Below, one piece after another: positions 36,985 through 45,258 of a stretch of 64,000 bases of DNA (position 1 is the first letter of the stretch; every line of letters begins with the position of its first letter). Made by a program: the position numbers and the translations under genes. This DNA comes from Scatomorpha stercorigallinarum (GTDB taxonomy: Bacteria > Bacillota > Clostridia > Oscillospirales > Oscillospiraceae), in assembly GCA_944387865.1 (NCBI GenBank), contig CALXGN010000012.1, forward strand, positions 4,890 through 68,889, in the 5' to 3' direction. The notes under the pieces were generated by a model. The model searched no databases and was not told where the DNA came from. It saw only the letters and a program-made list of their open reading frames with translations.

Positions 36985-37909
36985 CCTGAAGGAGATAAAC
37001 TACCGCACCGTGGCCGAGCCTGCGGCCTTCCTCGCCGAGTGCGACGCGCGCTACGCCGCCAAGGTGTCCCGCGCGGCGGAGATGATCGCCGCCAACCTGA
37101 AAAACAGCCCCATCGTGCTGCTCTCCGGCCCCAGCGGCAGCGGCAAGACCACCACCGCGCAGAAGATAGAGGACGAGCTGGAGCGCCGCGGCGTCCGCTC
37201 CTACACCATCAGCATGGACAACTACTTCCGCACGGTGGACCCGGCCACGGCCCCGCGCACGGCGGAGGGGGCCATCGACTACGAGAGCCCCCGGTGCCTG
37301 GACATGGAGCTGCTCAACGAGCACTTCACGGCCCTCGCCCGCGGCGAGCGCATCTGCGTGCCCAAATACGAGTTCGCGCGGCAGATGCGCGTGCTGGAGC
37401 CGTCCAAGACCCTGCGCCTGAAAAAGGACGAGATCGCCATCTTCGAGGGCATCCACGCCCTCAACGGGGCCATCACCTCCCGCCACCCGGCGGCCTTCAA
37501 GCTCTATATCTCCGCCCGCTCGAACGTGGAGTTCGAGGGCAGCGTGGTGTTCAAGGGCACCTGGATGCGCCTGGTGCGGCGCACGGTGCGCGACAAGCTC
37601 TTCCGGGCCTACGACCCGGCGCAGACGCTGGCCATGTGGGCCAATGTCCGCCGCGGGGAAAAGCTATATATCTCGCCCTTCAAGGAGCAGGCCGACCTGA
37701 TGCTGGACACGGCGCTGGAATACGAGCTGCCGGTGATGAACCGCCTGGCGACGGAGCTCTTCTCCGCCATCCCGGAGGGCATCGAGCGCTATGCGGAGCT
37801 CAAACAGGTGCTGCCCGCCATCCAGCTCTTCGGCGAGATCGACGAGGCCCTGGTGGCCCCCGACTCGCTCGTGCGCGAGTTCATCGGCGGCGGCATCTAC
37901 GACCAGTGA
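36974..37909 (+). CDS. Uridine kinase / phosphoribulokinase family P-loop protein
   Basis: 311 residues. The P-loop is LLSGPSGSGKTTTAQ near residue 50, followed by SYTISMDNYFRTVDP, matching the kinase family of uridine kinase. FEGIHALN carries the Walker B-like acid. Standard Udk is about 210 residues; this form has an N-terminal leader of about 40 and a longer C-terminus. It belongs to the longer clostridial group whose substrate is not firmly assigned. The start is ATG 36974, inside hemZ. Confidence 0.8.
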   Translation: MPFDLKEINYRTVAEPAAFLAECDARYAAKVSRAAEMIAANLKNSPIVLLSGPSGSGKTTTAQKIEDELERRGVRSYTISMDNYFRTVDPATAPRTAEGAIDYESPRCLDMELLNEHFTALARGERICVPKYEFARQMRVLEPSKTLRLKKDEIAIFEGIHALNGAITSRHPAAFKLYISARSNVEFEGSVVFKGTWMRLVRRTVRDKLFRAYDPAQTLAMWANVRRGEKLYISPFKEQADLMLDTALEYELPVMNRLATELFSAIPEGIERYAELKQVLPAIQLFGEIDEALVAPDSLVREFIGGGIYDQ

Positions 37910-37928
37910 GGGAAGTTTAAAGTTTTGC

Positions 37929-37957
37929 TTGACTAGATCGGCAAAACGGCGTTTAAT
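37929..37957 (+). promoter_or_regulatory. Probable promoter of the rubredoxin gene
   Basis: TTGACT at 37929-37934 and TTTAAT at 37952-37957 with a 17-base spacer, about 40 bases ahead of the gene. Confidence 0.55.
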
Positions 37958-37999
37958 AAACTCATACCATGTTTGAAATTTGACAAAGGAGGTATGAGC

Positions 38000-38155
38000 G
38001 TGAAATACGTCTGTTCCCTCTGCGGCTACGTCTACGACGAGGCCGAGGGCTCGCCGGAGACCGGCGTGGCCCCGGGCACGCCTTTCGAGCAGCTGCCGGA
38101 GGACTGGGCCTGCCCGCTGTGCGGGGCCGGGCGCGAGGAATTTGAGCCCGAATAA
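38000..38155 (+). CDS. Rubredoxin
   Basis: 51 residues. The iron site is two Cys pairs, CSLCGY near the start and CPLCGAG near the end, separated by the typical GSPETGVAPGTPFEQLPEDW. It carries single electrons, commonly in oxidative-stress defence of anaerobes. The GTG at 38000 was chosen: GGAGG ends seven bases before it, while the in-frame ATG at 37994 touches that site. Length then matches the family. Single-gene unit. Confidence 0.95.
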   Translation: MKYVCSLCGYVYDEAEGSPETGVAPGTPFEQLPEDWACPLCGAGREEFEPE

Positions 38156-38177
38156 AGCGTAAAGCGTCATCCGCCAA

Positions 38178-38220
38178 TGTAAAGCGGCCGCGGTATCACC
38201 GCGGCCGCTTTACATTTATT
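38178..38220 (+). terminator. Terminator of the rubredoxin gene
   Basis: Arms TGTAAAGCGGCCGCGGT and ACCGCGGCCGCTTTACA are perfect over 17 bases with loop ATC, followed by TTTATTTT. Its last bases form the first PhoP-like box of the pst promoter. Confidence 0.92.
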
Positions 38221-38248
38221 TTACACGGCGCTGCTTTTCCATTTTACG
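38209..38248 (+). promoter_or_regulatory. Candidate PhoP boxes ahead of pstS
   Basis: TTTACA at 38209 and TTTACA at 38220 are 11 bases apart, start to start, and a third TTTACG at 38243 is nearly in phase. Bacillus PhoP binds TT(A/C/T)ACA repeats with about 5-base gaps. A possible -10 box, TAGCAT, lies at 38258-38263. Confidence 0.55.
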
Positions 38249-38309
38249 CAGCTTGAGTAGCATACGTATTGCGAAAGCAAAATACCGAAAAGAAGGAGAC
38301 AATCCTGCA

Positions 38310-39212
38310 ATGAAAAAGACCCTTGCCATACTGCTCTCCGCCCTGCTGTGCCTGAGCCTGTTCGCCGCCTGCGGCGAGGAGCCGGCCGAGGAGAGCGTCG
38401 CTCCCTCCGAGGAGCCTGTCGCTGAGAGCGAAGAGCCCGCCGTCGAGAGCGAAGAGCCCGCCGAGGAGATCTCCGGCAACGTCGCCCTGAACGGCTCCAC
38501 CTCCATGGAGAGCGTCATCCTCGCCCTGATCGAGGGCTTTGCCGAAGTCCAGCCCGAGGTCAACCCCCAGTACACCGGCAGCGGCTCCGGCGCCGGCATC
38601 GAGGGCGTCCTGGGCGGCACCTGCGACCTGGGCCTCGCCAGCCGCGCCCTCTCCGACGAGGAGAAGGCCGAGGGCGCCGTTGAGAACGTCATCGCCCTGG
38701 ACGGCGTCGCCGTCGTCATCAACCCCGAGAACACCGTTACCGACCTGACCACCGAGCAGATCGCCAAGATCTTCACCGGCGAGATCACCAACTGGAGCGA
38801 AGTCGGCGGCCCCGACGGCGCCATCGCCGTGTTCGGCCGCGAGGCCGGCTCCGGCACCCGCGGCGCGTTCGAGGAGATCCTCGGCATCGAGGACGCCTGC
38901 GCCTACACCAACGAGTACAGCTCCACCGGCGACGTCATCGGCAACGTGGCCAGCAACCCCAACGCCATCGGCTACGCCAGCCTCTCCGCCGTCAATGACA
39001 CCGTCACCGCCGTCGCCGTCAACGGCGTCGTGCCCAGCGAGGAGACCGTCGCGGACGGCAGCTTCGCCATCCAGCGCCCCTTCGTGGTCGTCACCGTCGA
39101 GGGCCAGGAGCTCAGCCCGGCCGCCCAGGCCTTCCTGGACTACGCCATGAGCGATGAGGTCGCCGACATCATCACCGCCGCCGGCGCCGTGCCCGCCAGC
39201 CTCGCCGCGTAA
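38310..39212 (+). CDS. pstS: Phosphate ABC transporter, substrate-binding lipoprotein
   Basis: 300 residues. Lipoprotein signal with lipobox LFAACG near residue 20. A 40-residue acidic linker with repeated SEEPA units precedes the binding domain, which has the phosphate loops LNGSTSMESV and GREAGSGTRGAFEEI. It captures phosphate outside the membrane and delivers it to PstCA. The ATG at 38310 follows AAGGAG. First gene of pstSCAB-phoU-phoB-phoR. Confidence 0.95.
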   Translation: MKKTLAILLSALLCLSLFAACGEEPAEESVAPSEEPVAESEEPAVESEEPAEEISGNVALNGSTSMESVILALIEGFAEVQPEVNPQYTGSGSGAGIEGVLGGTCDLGLASRALSDEEKAEGAVENVIALDGVAVVINPENTVTDLTTEQIAKIFTGEITNWSEVGGPDGAIAVFGREAGSGTRGAFEEILGIEDACAYTNEYSSTGDVIGNVASNPNAIGYASLSAVNDTVTAVAVNGVVPSEETVADGSFAIQRPFVVVTVEGQELSPAAQAFLDYAMSDEVADIITAAGAVPASLAA

Positions 39213-39231
39213 GCAAGTCAAAAACCTTGAT

Positions 39232-39266
39232 GGCAATGGCCCCCACGCAAATGGGGGCCTATTGCC
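39232..39266 (+). promoter_or_regulatory. Stem-loop between pstS and pstC
   Basis: GGCAATGGCCCCC and GGGGGCCTATTGCC form a strong stem without a T-run. Such a hairpin can protect the pstS mRNA or partly stop transcription so that the binding protein is made in excess. Confidence 0.5.
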
Positions 39267-39355
39267 GTGAAAACCAGGGGTGTGTCTGAATGGCGCTCAG
39301 GCGCGCATGGGCGTGAACGCCGCTCAGATCCACCCCGGAAAAGGAAAGAATAAGC

Positions 39356-40327
39356 ATGACCGAATTTGCAAACATGAAAGGAGAGAAGGGCGCTGTGAAG
39401 GCCAGCAAAGAGAAAAACGCCGCTGCCGCCGCCCCCGAGCGCATCGACTCCCGGCGCGGCGTCAAGGACGTCATGGAGACCGTGATGCGCGCCGTCTTCG
39501 TCGTCTGCGGCCTGGTGGCCGTGGGTTTCGTGCTCGTCATTTCCGCATACCTTATCATATCCGGCATCCCCGCCATCCGCGAGGTGGGGCTGTGGGACTT
39601 CCTCAGCGGCACCAGCTGGGAGCCGGCCAACAAGACGGAGCCCAGCTTCGGCATCCTGCCGATGATCCTCACCAGCATCTACGGCACGGCCGGCGCCATC
39701 GTCATCGGCGTGCCCATCGGCTTCCTGATGGCCGTGTTCCTCTCCAAGGTGGCGAACAGGAAGGCCGCCGCCGTCATCCGCGAGGTGGTGGACCTGCTGG
39801 CCGGCATCCCCAGCGTCGTCTACGGCCTGGTGGGCATGATGGTGCTGGTGCCCGGCATCCGCGAGCTCTTCGGCCTGCCCGCCGGCGACAGCCTGCTGGC
39901 CGCCATCATCGTGCTGGCCATCATGATACTGCCCAGCATCATCTCCGTTTCCGAAACGGCGCTCAACGCCGTGCCCCGAGAGTATGAGGAGGCCAGCCTG
40001 GCCCTCGGCGCCACGGAGCTGGAGACCTACTTCCGCGTCAGCGCCCCGGCCGCCAAGAGCGGCATCGCCGCCGCCGTGGTGCTCGGCGTGGGCCGCGCGA
40101 TAGGCGAGGCCATGGCCATCCTGATGGTGGCCGGCAACGTGGCCAACATGCCCAGCCTGCTCTCCTCCGTCAAATTCCTCACCACCGCCATCGCCGGCGA
40201 GATGGGCTACGCGGGCGACCTCCACCGCCAGGCGCTCTTCTCCATCGGCCTGGTGCTCTTCCTCTTCATAATGCTCATCAACGCCGCGCTCAACATGTTC
40301 CTCAAGCACGATAAGGAGGGCAACTGA
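39356..40327 (+). CDS. pstC: Phosphate ABC transporter, permease PstC
   Basis: 323 residues with six predicted membrane helices after a charged N-terminal part of about 45 residues. The permease EAA loop is EEASLALGATELETYFRVSAP. The gene ends in a four-base region shared with pstA. An alternative GTG start at 39395, with its own GGAGA site, would remove 13 residues. Part of the Pst phosphate uptake system. Confidence 0.95.
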   Translation: MTEFANMKGEKGAVKASKEKNAAAAAPERIDSRRGVKDVMETVMRAVFVVCGLVAVGFVLVISAYLIISGIPAIREVGLWDFLSGTSWEPANKTEPSFGILPMILTSIYGTAGAIVIGVPIGFLMAVFLSKVANRKAAAVIREVVDLLAGIPSVVYGLVGMMVLVPGIRELFGLPAGDSLLAAIIVLAIMILPSIISVSETALNAVPREYEEASLALGATELETYFRVSAPAAKSGIAAAVVLGVGRAIGEAMAILMVAGNVANMPSLLSSVKFLTTAIAGEMGYAGDLHRQALFSIGLVLFLFIMLINAALNMFLKHDKEGN

Positions 40328-41226
40328 TGAACGAACAGCCTGTTTCGATAACGGAGGGCCTCTCCTCCCGCCGCCGCGCCTGGAACGGCGCCATGCGCGT
40401 CCTGCTCTACGCCGCGGCCGCGCTCATCTGCGCGCTGCTGGTGTTCCTCATCGGCTATATCCTCTACCGCGGCGTGCCCAACCTCAGCTGGCAGTTCCTC
40501 ACCAGCGAGGAGAGCGTCATCAACGACATCGAGGGCATCCTGCCCTCCATCATCAACACCGTCTATGTCATCATCGCCACGCTGATATTCATCCTGCCCC
40601 TGGGCGTGGGCAGCGCCATTTACCTCACCGAGTACGCGACGAACAAAAAGCTCGTCTCCATCATCGAATTCGCCACGGAGACCCTCTCCGGCATGCCCAG
40701 CATCATCTTCGCCCTCGTGGGCATGATGGTGTTCTGCCAGGCCGTGGGCCTCGGCACCAGCCTCATCGCCGGCGCCCTCTCCCTGGTGATGATGACGCTG
40801 CCGACCATCATCCGCACCACGCAGGAGAGCCTCAAGACCGTGCCGCAGAGCTACCGCGAGGGCTCGCTGGCCCTGGGCAGCGGCAAGTGGCACATGATAC
40901 GCACCGTGGTGCTGCCCAGCAGCATCGACGGCATCGTCACCGGCTGCATCCTGGCCGTGGGCCGCATCGTCGGCGAGAGCGCGGTGCTGATGTTCACCGC
41001 CGGCATGGGCATGCGCATGGCCAACTTCGGCGGGGACACCGTCGCCAAGTTCTTTGAAAACTTCTTCGGCGCCGCCGGCTCGACGCTCACCGTGTCCCTC
41101 TACGTCTACGCCAAGGAGCGCGCGGATTTCGACCAGGCCTTCGCCGTGGCCGTGGTGCTGCTCGTGATAGCCTTCGTCATCAACCTGGCCGCCAAGCTGG
41201 CCGGCCGCAAACTGAAGAAAAACTGA
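40327..41226 (+). CDS. pstA: Phosphate ABC transporter, permease PstA
   Basis: 299 residues, six predicted membrane helices. The EAA loop is REGSLALGSGKWHMIRTVVLP, and ETLSGMPSIIFALVGMM is highly typical of PstA. It starts at the last base of the pstC stop region and is followed by pstB 13 bases later. Forms the membrane channel with PstC. Confidence 0.95.
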   Translation: MNEQPVSITEGLSSRRRAWNGAMRVLLYAAAALICALLVFLIGYILYRGVPNLSWQFLTSEESVINDIEGILPSIINTVYVIIATLIFILPLGVGSAIYLTEYATNKKLVSIIEFATETLSGMPSIIFALVGMMVFCQAVGLGTSLIAGALSLVMMTLPTIIRTTQESLKTVPQSYREGSLALGSGKWHMIRTVVLPSSIDGIVTGCILAVGRIVGESAVLMFTAGMGMRMANFGGDTVAKFFENFFGAAGSTLTVSLYVYAKERADFDQAFAVAVVLLVIAFVINLAAKLAGRKLKKN

Positions 41227-41239
41227 TAGCGGGGAGAAT

Positions 41240-42040
41240 ATGATAATGAGCGAGACCGTTTACAACAGCGCCGGCGGCAGCGACGAGCGCACCATCATCG
41301 CCTCCAAACACCTGAACCTCTACTACGGCGACAACCACGCGCTGAAGGACATCAGCTTTGAGATACCCGCCAACCGCATCACGGCCCTCATCGGCCCCTC
41401 CGGCTGCGGCAAGAGCACCTTCCTCAAGACGCTCAACCGCATGAACGACCTGGTGGAGGGCGTGAAGATCGACGGCGAGGTGCTCTATAACGGCGAGAAC
41501 ATCTACGGGAAGGACGTGGACGTCACCCGCCTGCGCAAGCAGATCGGCATGGTGTTCCAGAAGGCCAACCCCTTCCCGATGAGCATCTACGACAACATCG
41601 CCTACGGCCCGCGCACGCACGGCATCCGCGGCAAGGCGCGGCTGGATGACATCGTCGAGCGTTCGCTGCGCGACGCCGCCATCTGGGACGAGGTCAAGGA
41701 CCGCCTGAACAAGAGCGCGCTGGGCCTCTCCGGCGGCCAGCAGCAGCGGCTGTGCATCGCCCGCGCCCTCGCCGTGGAGCCCGACATACTGCTGATGGAC
41801 GAGAGCACCAGCGCCCTCGACCCCATCTCCACCTCCAAGATCGAAGACCTTGCCATGGAACTGAAAAACCGCTATACTGTCATCATGGTGACGCATAACA
41901 TGCAACAGGCGGTGCGCGTCTCGGACAAGACGGCCTTTTTCCTGCTCGGCGAGCTGGTCGAGTACGGCGACACCGAGCGCATCTTCTCCCACCCGCAGGA
42001 GAAGCGCACCGAGGACTACATCACCGGGAGGTTTGGCTGA
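41240..42040 (+). CDS. pstB: Phosphate ABC transporter, ATP-binding protein
   Basis: 266 residues. Walker A is GPSGCGKSTFLKTLNRMND, the signature is LSGGQQQRLCIARALA, and Walker B is ILLMDESTSALDP. RMNDLV after Walker A is specific for PstB. Start may be ATG 41240 or 41246; the latter has the better spacing to GGGGAG. Powers the PstCA channel. Confidence 0.96.
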   Translation: MIMSETVYNSAGGSDERTIIASKHLNLYYGDNHALKDISFEIPANRITALIGPSGCGKSTFLKTLNRMNDLVEGVKIDGEVLYNGENIYGKDVDVTRLRKQIGMVFQKANPFPMSIYDNIAYGPRTHGIRGKARLDDIVERSLRDAAIWDEVKDRLNKSALGLSGGQQQRLCIARALAVEPDILLMDESTSALDPISTSKIEDLAMELKNRYTVIMVTHNMQQAVRVSDKTAFFLLGELVEYGDTERIFSHPQEKRTEDYITGRFG

Positions 42041-42041
42041 T

Positions 42042-42698
42042 ATGCGCAACAAATTCGACGAACAGCTCGCACTGCTCAACCGCGAGATGATCTCCATGGG
42101 CGCGCTCTGCGAGGAGGCCATCGCCGTCACGGCCCGCGCCATGCTCGACGGCGAGGAGGAGAACGCCATCGGCCGCGTGCGCGCGCTGGAGAACGACATC
42201 GACCAGAAGGAGCGCGACATCGAGAGCATCTGCCTCAAGCTGCTGCTGCAGCAGCAGCCCGTGGCCAGCGACCTGCGGCAGATCTCCGCCGCGCTGAAGA
42301 TGATAACGGACATGGAGCGCATCGGCGACCAGGCGCTGGACATCGCCGAGACGGCCGTGTTCATGGGCCCCGTGGACGGCGCCGACGCCCCGCTGCTCAG
42401 GGAGCTCGCGCGCAAGGTCATCAGCATGGTGACAGACAGCGTGGACGCCTTCGTGCGCCACGACGCGGAGGCCGCCGGCTCCGTCGCCGCCAAGGACGAC
42501 GAGGCGGACGCCCTCTTCACGAAGATCAAAAATTCCATCATCGAGCGCATCTCCACCCACAGCGGCGAGGGCGAATACGCCCTGGACCTGCTGATGATCG
42601 CCAAATACCTCGAGCGCATCGGCGACCACGCCACCAACATCGCCGAGTGGGTCGAGTTCTCCGTCACAGGCGTCCACAAGGGAGGGGAGATGCTGTGA
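42042..42698 (+). CDS. phoU: Phosphate signalling protein PhoU
   Basis: 218 residues, all alpha, with two repeats of the PhoU domain. DLRQISAALKMITDMERIGDQA is the metal-binding ExxxDxxxxR-type motif of the first repeat and IAKYLERIGDHATNIAEW that of the second. It links Pst activity to the histidine kinase and represses the Pho response when phosphate is high. ATG 42042 is preferred over the TTG at 42033, which lies on the GGGAGG site. Confidence 0.95.
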   Translation: MRNKFDEQLALLNREMISMGALCEEAIAVTARAMLDGEEENAIGRVRALENDIDQKERDIESICLKLLLQQQPVASDLRQISAALKMITDMERIGDQALDIAETAVFMGPVDGADAPLLRELARKVISMVTDSVDAFVRHDAEAAGSVAAKDDEADALFTKIKNSIIERISTHSGEGEYALDLLMIAKYLERIGDHATNIAEWVEFSVTGVHKGGEML

Positions 42699-43369
42699 TC
42701 TACTGCGTTGAGGACGACGCCGCCATACGCGACATCGAGGTCTATGCCCTGCGCTCCACCGGCTTTGAGGCCGAGGGGCTGGAAACGGGCGCCGAACTCT
42801 TCGCCGCGCTGAAAAAGCGCCTGCCGGAGCTCATCATCCTTGACGTGATGCTCCCCGGGGAGGACGGGCTGGAGATACTCCGCCGGCTGCGCCTATCCGC
42901 CGTCACGCGCAACGTGCCCGTCATCATGGCCACGGCGCGCGGCGCTGAATACGACAAGATAACCGGCCTCGACTCCGGCGCGGACGACTATCTCGTCAAG
43001 CCCTTCGGCATGATGGAGATGGTCTCGCGCGTGCGCGCGGTGCTGCGCCGCACATCCCCCACGCGCACGGAAGAGCCGCTGGCCATCGGCGATATCCGCC
43101 TCGACCCCGGCACGCACACCGTCACCGTCGCCGGCCGCGCCGTGACGCTGACGCTCAAGGAGTTCGAGCTGCTGCGCTCGCTGATGGAAAAGCCCGGCAC
43201 GGTGTTCACCCGCGACCGCCTGCTGAGCGAGGTCTGGGGCACGGACTATGACGGCGAGACACGCACCGTGGACGTGCACATCCGCACCCTGCGCCAGAAG
43301 CTGGGCGAGGCGGGGGGCATGATCGGCACCGTCCGCGGCGTGGGCTACCGCCTGGAGGCTGAGACATGA
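42695..43369 (+). CDS. phoB: PhoB/PhoP-type response regulator
   Basis: 224 residues. The receiver domain has the acidic pair VEDD at the start, phospho-acceptor Asp in IILDVMLPGEDG and Lys in DYLVKPFG. The OmpR/PhoB winged helix follows with LTLKEFELLRSL and TVDVHIRTLRQKLGE. The GTG start overlaps the phoU stop (GTGA), and the longer frame is a shadow of phoU. Gene order makes it the phosphate regulator; PhoP is an equally valid name in Gram-positives. Confidence 0.94.
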   Translation: MIYCVEDDAAIRDIEVYALRSTGFEAEGLETGAELFAALKKRLPELIILDVMLPGEDGLEILRRLRLSAVTRNVPVIMATARGAEYDKITGLDSGADDYLVKPFGMMEMVSRVRAVLRRTSPTRTEEPLAIGDIRLDPGTHTVTVAGRAVTLTLKEFELLRSLMEKPGTVFTRDRLLSEVWGTDYDGETRTVDVHIRTLRQKLGEAGGMIGTVRGVGYRLEAET

Positions 43370-45024
43370 AGAAAAAGATCTTCCGTTCCATATTTCTGGT
43401 GGCCTTCGTGGTGCTGGCCGCCTGCCTGCTGCTGATAACCGGCGCGCTCTACAGCTACTTTGCCAGCGAGCAGTCCGACCAGCTCTACCTGCAGGCCGAA
43501 CTGGCCGCCCGCGCCGTGGAGGTCGAGGGCGCCGAGTATTTCGACGGCCTGGACAGTTCCCGGCTGCGCCTCACCTGGATCGCCGCCGACGGCAGCGTCA
43601 TCTATGACACGGACGCCGAGGCCGGCGAGATGGAGAACCACGCCGACCGCGAGGAGTTCCGCGAGGCGCTCGCCACCGGCCACGGCGAGAGCTCGCGCTA
43701 TTCATCCACCCTCTCGGAGGAGACGATATACCAGGCGCTGCGCCTTGCCGACGGCACGGTGCTGCGCGCTTCCTCCAGCCACCGCACGGTGTTCGCCATC
43801 GTGCTGGGGATGTTCCTGCCGCTGCTCGCCATCATGCTGGCCGCCGTGCTGCTGGCCTCTTATCTGGCCTCGCGCCTTGCGCGGCGCATCGTCGGCCCGC
43901 TGAACGCCATCGACCTGGAAGACCCGCTGGGCAACGACGTATACGACGAGCTGAGCCCGCTGCTGACGCGCGTGGCCCAGCAGAAGAGCCAGATAAGCGC
44001 CCAGCTGGAGGAGCTCGACCGCCGGCGCGAGGAGTTCTCCGCCGTCACGGACAACATGAGCGAGGGGCTCATACTCCTCGACCACGAGGGCATGATACTC
44101 AGCATCAACCCCAGCGCCGCGCGCATCTTCAGCGCCGGCAGCGCCAGCATCGGCCGCGACATCCTCACGCTGGACCGCAGCCCGGAGCTGCGCGCGCTGA
44201 TGGAGAGCGCCGCCGCCGGCAAACACGGCGAGGCCGTGGTGGAGCGGGACGGCGCGGAGTACCAGATAACCGCCAGCCCCGTCCTCACCGACGGCGTCTC
44301 CCGCGGCACGGTGCTGCTGGCCTTCGACGTGACGGAAAAGCTGCAGGCCGAGCGCCTGCGCCGCGAATTCACCGCCAACGTCTCCCACGAGCTGAAAACG
44401 CCGCTGCACTCCATCATGGGCGCGGCGGAGCTGCTGCAGGACGGCCTGGTGAAAAAAGAGGACCAGCAGCGCTTCCTCGGCCGCATCCGCTCGGAGGCCG
44501 GGCGCCTGGTGGCGCTGGTGGACGACGTCATCGACCTCTCCCGCATGGACGAGGGCGAGAGCTTCCCCCGCCAGCAGACGGACCTGCTGCAGCTCGCGCG
44601 CGACGTGGCCGGCGACCTGGCCCCGGCGGCGGAAAAGCGCGGCATCGCCGTCAACGTCTCCGGCGCGGGCGGCACGGTGAACGGCGTGCGCCAGCTCCTG
44701 TGGGAGATCGTCTGGAACCTCTGCGACAACGCCGTCAAATACGGCCGCGACGGCGGCCATGTGGAGGTCAACGTGTCCCCCACGGCGGAGGGCGTGGTGC
44801 TCAGCGTGGCGGACGACGGCATCGGCATCCCGGCGGAGCACCGCGCGCGCGTATTCGAGCGCTTCTACCGCGTGGACAAGAGCCACTCGCGCGCCACGGG
44901 CGGCACGGGCCTGGGCCTGTCGATCGTCAAGCACGCGGCGCAGTACCACAACGCGGACATCTCGCTGGAGAGCGAGGAGGGCCGCGGGACGAAGATAACG
45001 GTGACCTTCCCGCGGGAAATTTGA
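43366..45024 (+). CDS. phoR: PhoR-type sensor histidine kinase
   Basis: 552 residues. Two membrane helices (about 7-27 and 143-165) flank an extracytoplasmic domain. A PAS-like domain follows (about 220-320, with VTDNMSEGLILLD), then the dimerisation/phosphotransfer box VSHELKTPLHSI near residue 341. The ATPase has the N box NLCDNAVKYG, the DDGIGIP motif and the TGGTGLGLSIV G2 box. It overlaps phoB by four bases and probably phosphorylates it under phosphate limitation. Confidence 0.95.
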   Translation: MKKKIFRSIFLVAFVVLAACLLLITGALYSYFASEQSDQLYLQAELAARAVEVEGAEYFDGLDSSRLRLTWIAADGSVIYDTDAEAGEMENHADREEFREALATGHGESSRYSSTLSEETIYQALRLADGTVLRASSSHRTVFAIVLGMFLPLLAIMLAAVLLASYLASRLARRIVGPLNAIDLEDPLGNDVYDELSPLLTRVAQQKSQISAQLEELDRRREEFSAVTDNMSEGLILLDHEGMILSINPSAARIFSAGSASIGRDILTLDRSPELRALMESAAAGKHGEAVVERDGAEYQITASPVLTDGVSRGTVLLAFDVTEKLQAERLRREFTANVSHELKTPLHSIMGAAELLQDGLVKKEDQQRFLGRIRSEAGRLVALVDDVIDLSRMDEGESFPRQQTDLLQLARDVAGDLAPAAEKRGIAVNVSGAGGTVNGVRQLLWEIVWNLCDNAVKYGRDGGHVEVNVSPTAEGVVLSVADDGIGIPAEHRARVFERFYRVDKSHSRATGGTGLGLSIVKHAAQYHNADISLESEEGRGTKITVTFPREI

Positions 45025-45036
45025 CAATAACTGGAA

Positions 45037-45065
45037 CAGTGGGCCGCCGCAGGCCCGCTGTTTTT
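45037..45065 (+). terminator. Terminator of the pst-pho operon
   Basis: CAGTGGGCC and GGCCCGCTG around GCCGCA, followed by TTTTT. One G-U pair in the stem. Confidence 0.85.
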
Positions 45066-45117
45066 CATTACAGTTTTGTTACATTTACTAAATTACGTCA
45101 TTTGGATGCATAATTCA

Positions 45118-45146
45118 TTGACATCTCACGCGGCAGGTGGTATGCT
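45118..45146 (+). promoter_or_regulatory. Promoter of the large SLH protein gene
   Basis: TTGACA (45118-45123) and TATGCT (45141-45146), spacer 17. It is preceded by AT-rich sequence. Confidence 0.8.
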
Positions 45147-45163
45147 TAACTGGAAAGTGTGAA

Positions 45164-45208
45164 GAACGGCATATGCCGTTCCCATTTCATCCCAAACCGG
45201 ATGAAATG
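45164..45208 (+). promoter_or_regulatory. Two hairpins in the SLH gene leader
   Basis: GAACGGCATATGCCGTTC at 45164-45181 is a perfect palindrome. CATTTCATCC and GGATGAAATG at 45183-45208 form a 10-bp stem. They lie in the roughly 105-base leader and could stabilise the mRNA or serve as an operator. Confidence 0.5.
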
Positions 45209-45258
45209 AAGCCCTTTTGCTTCCCATGGCATAAATTCTAATGAATAGGAGAATGTGT

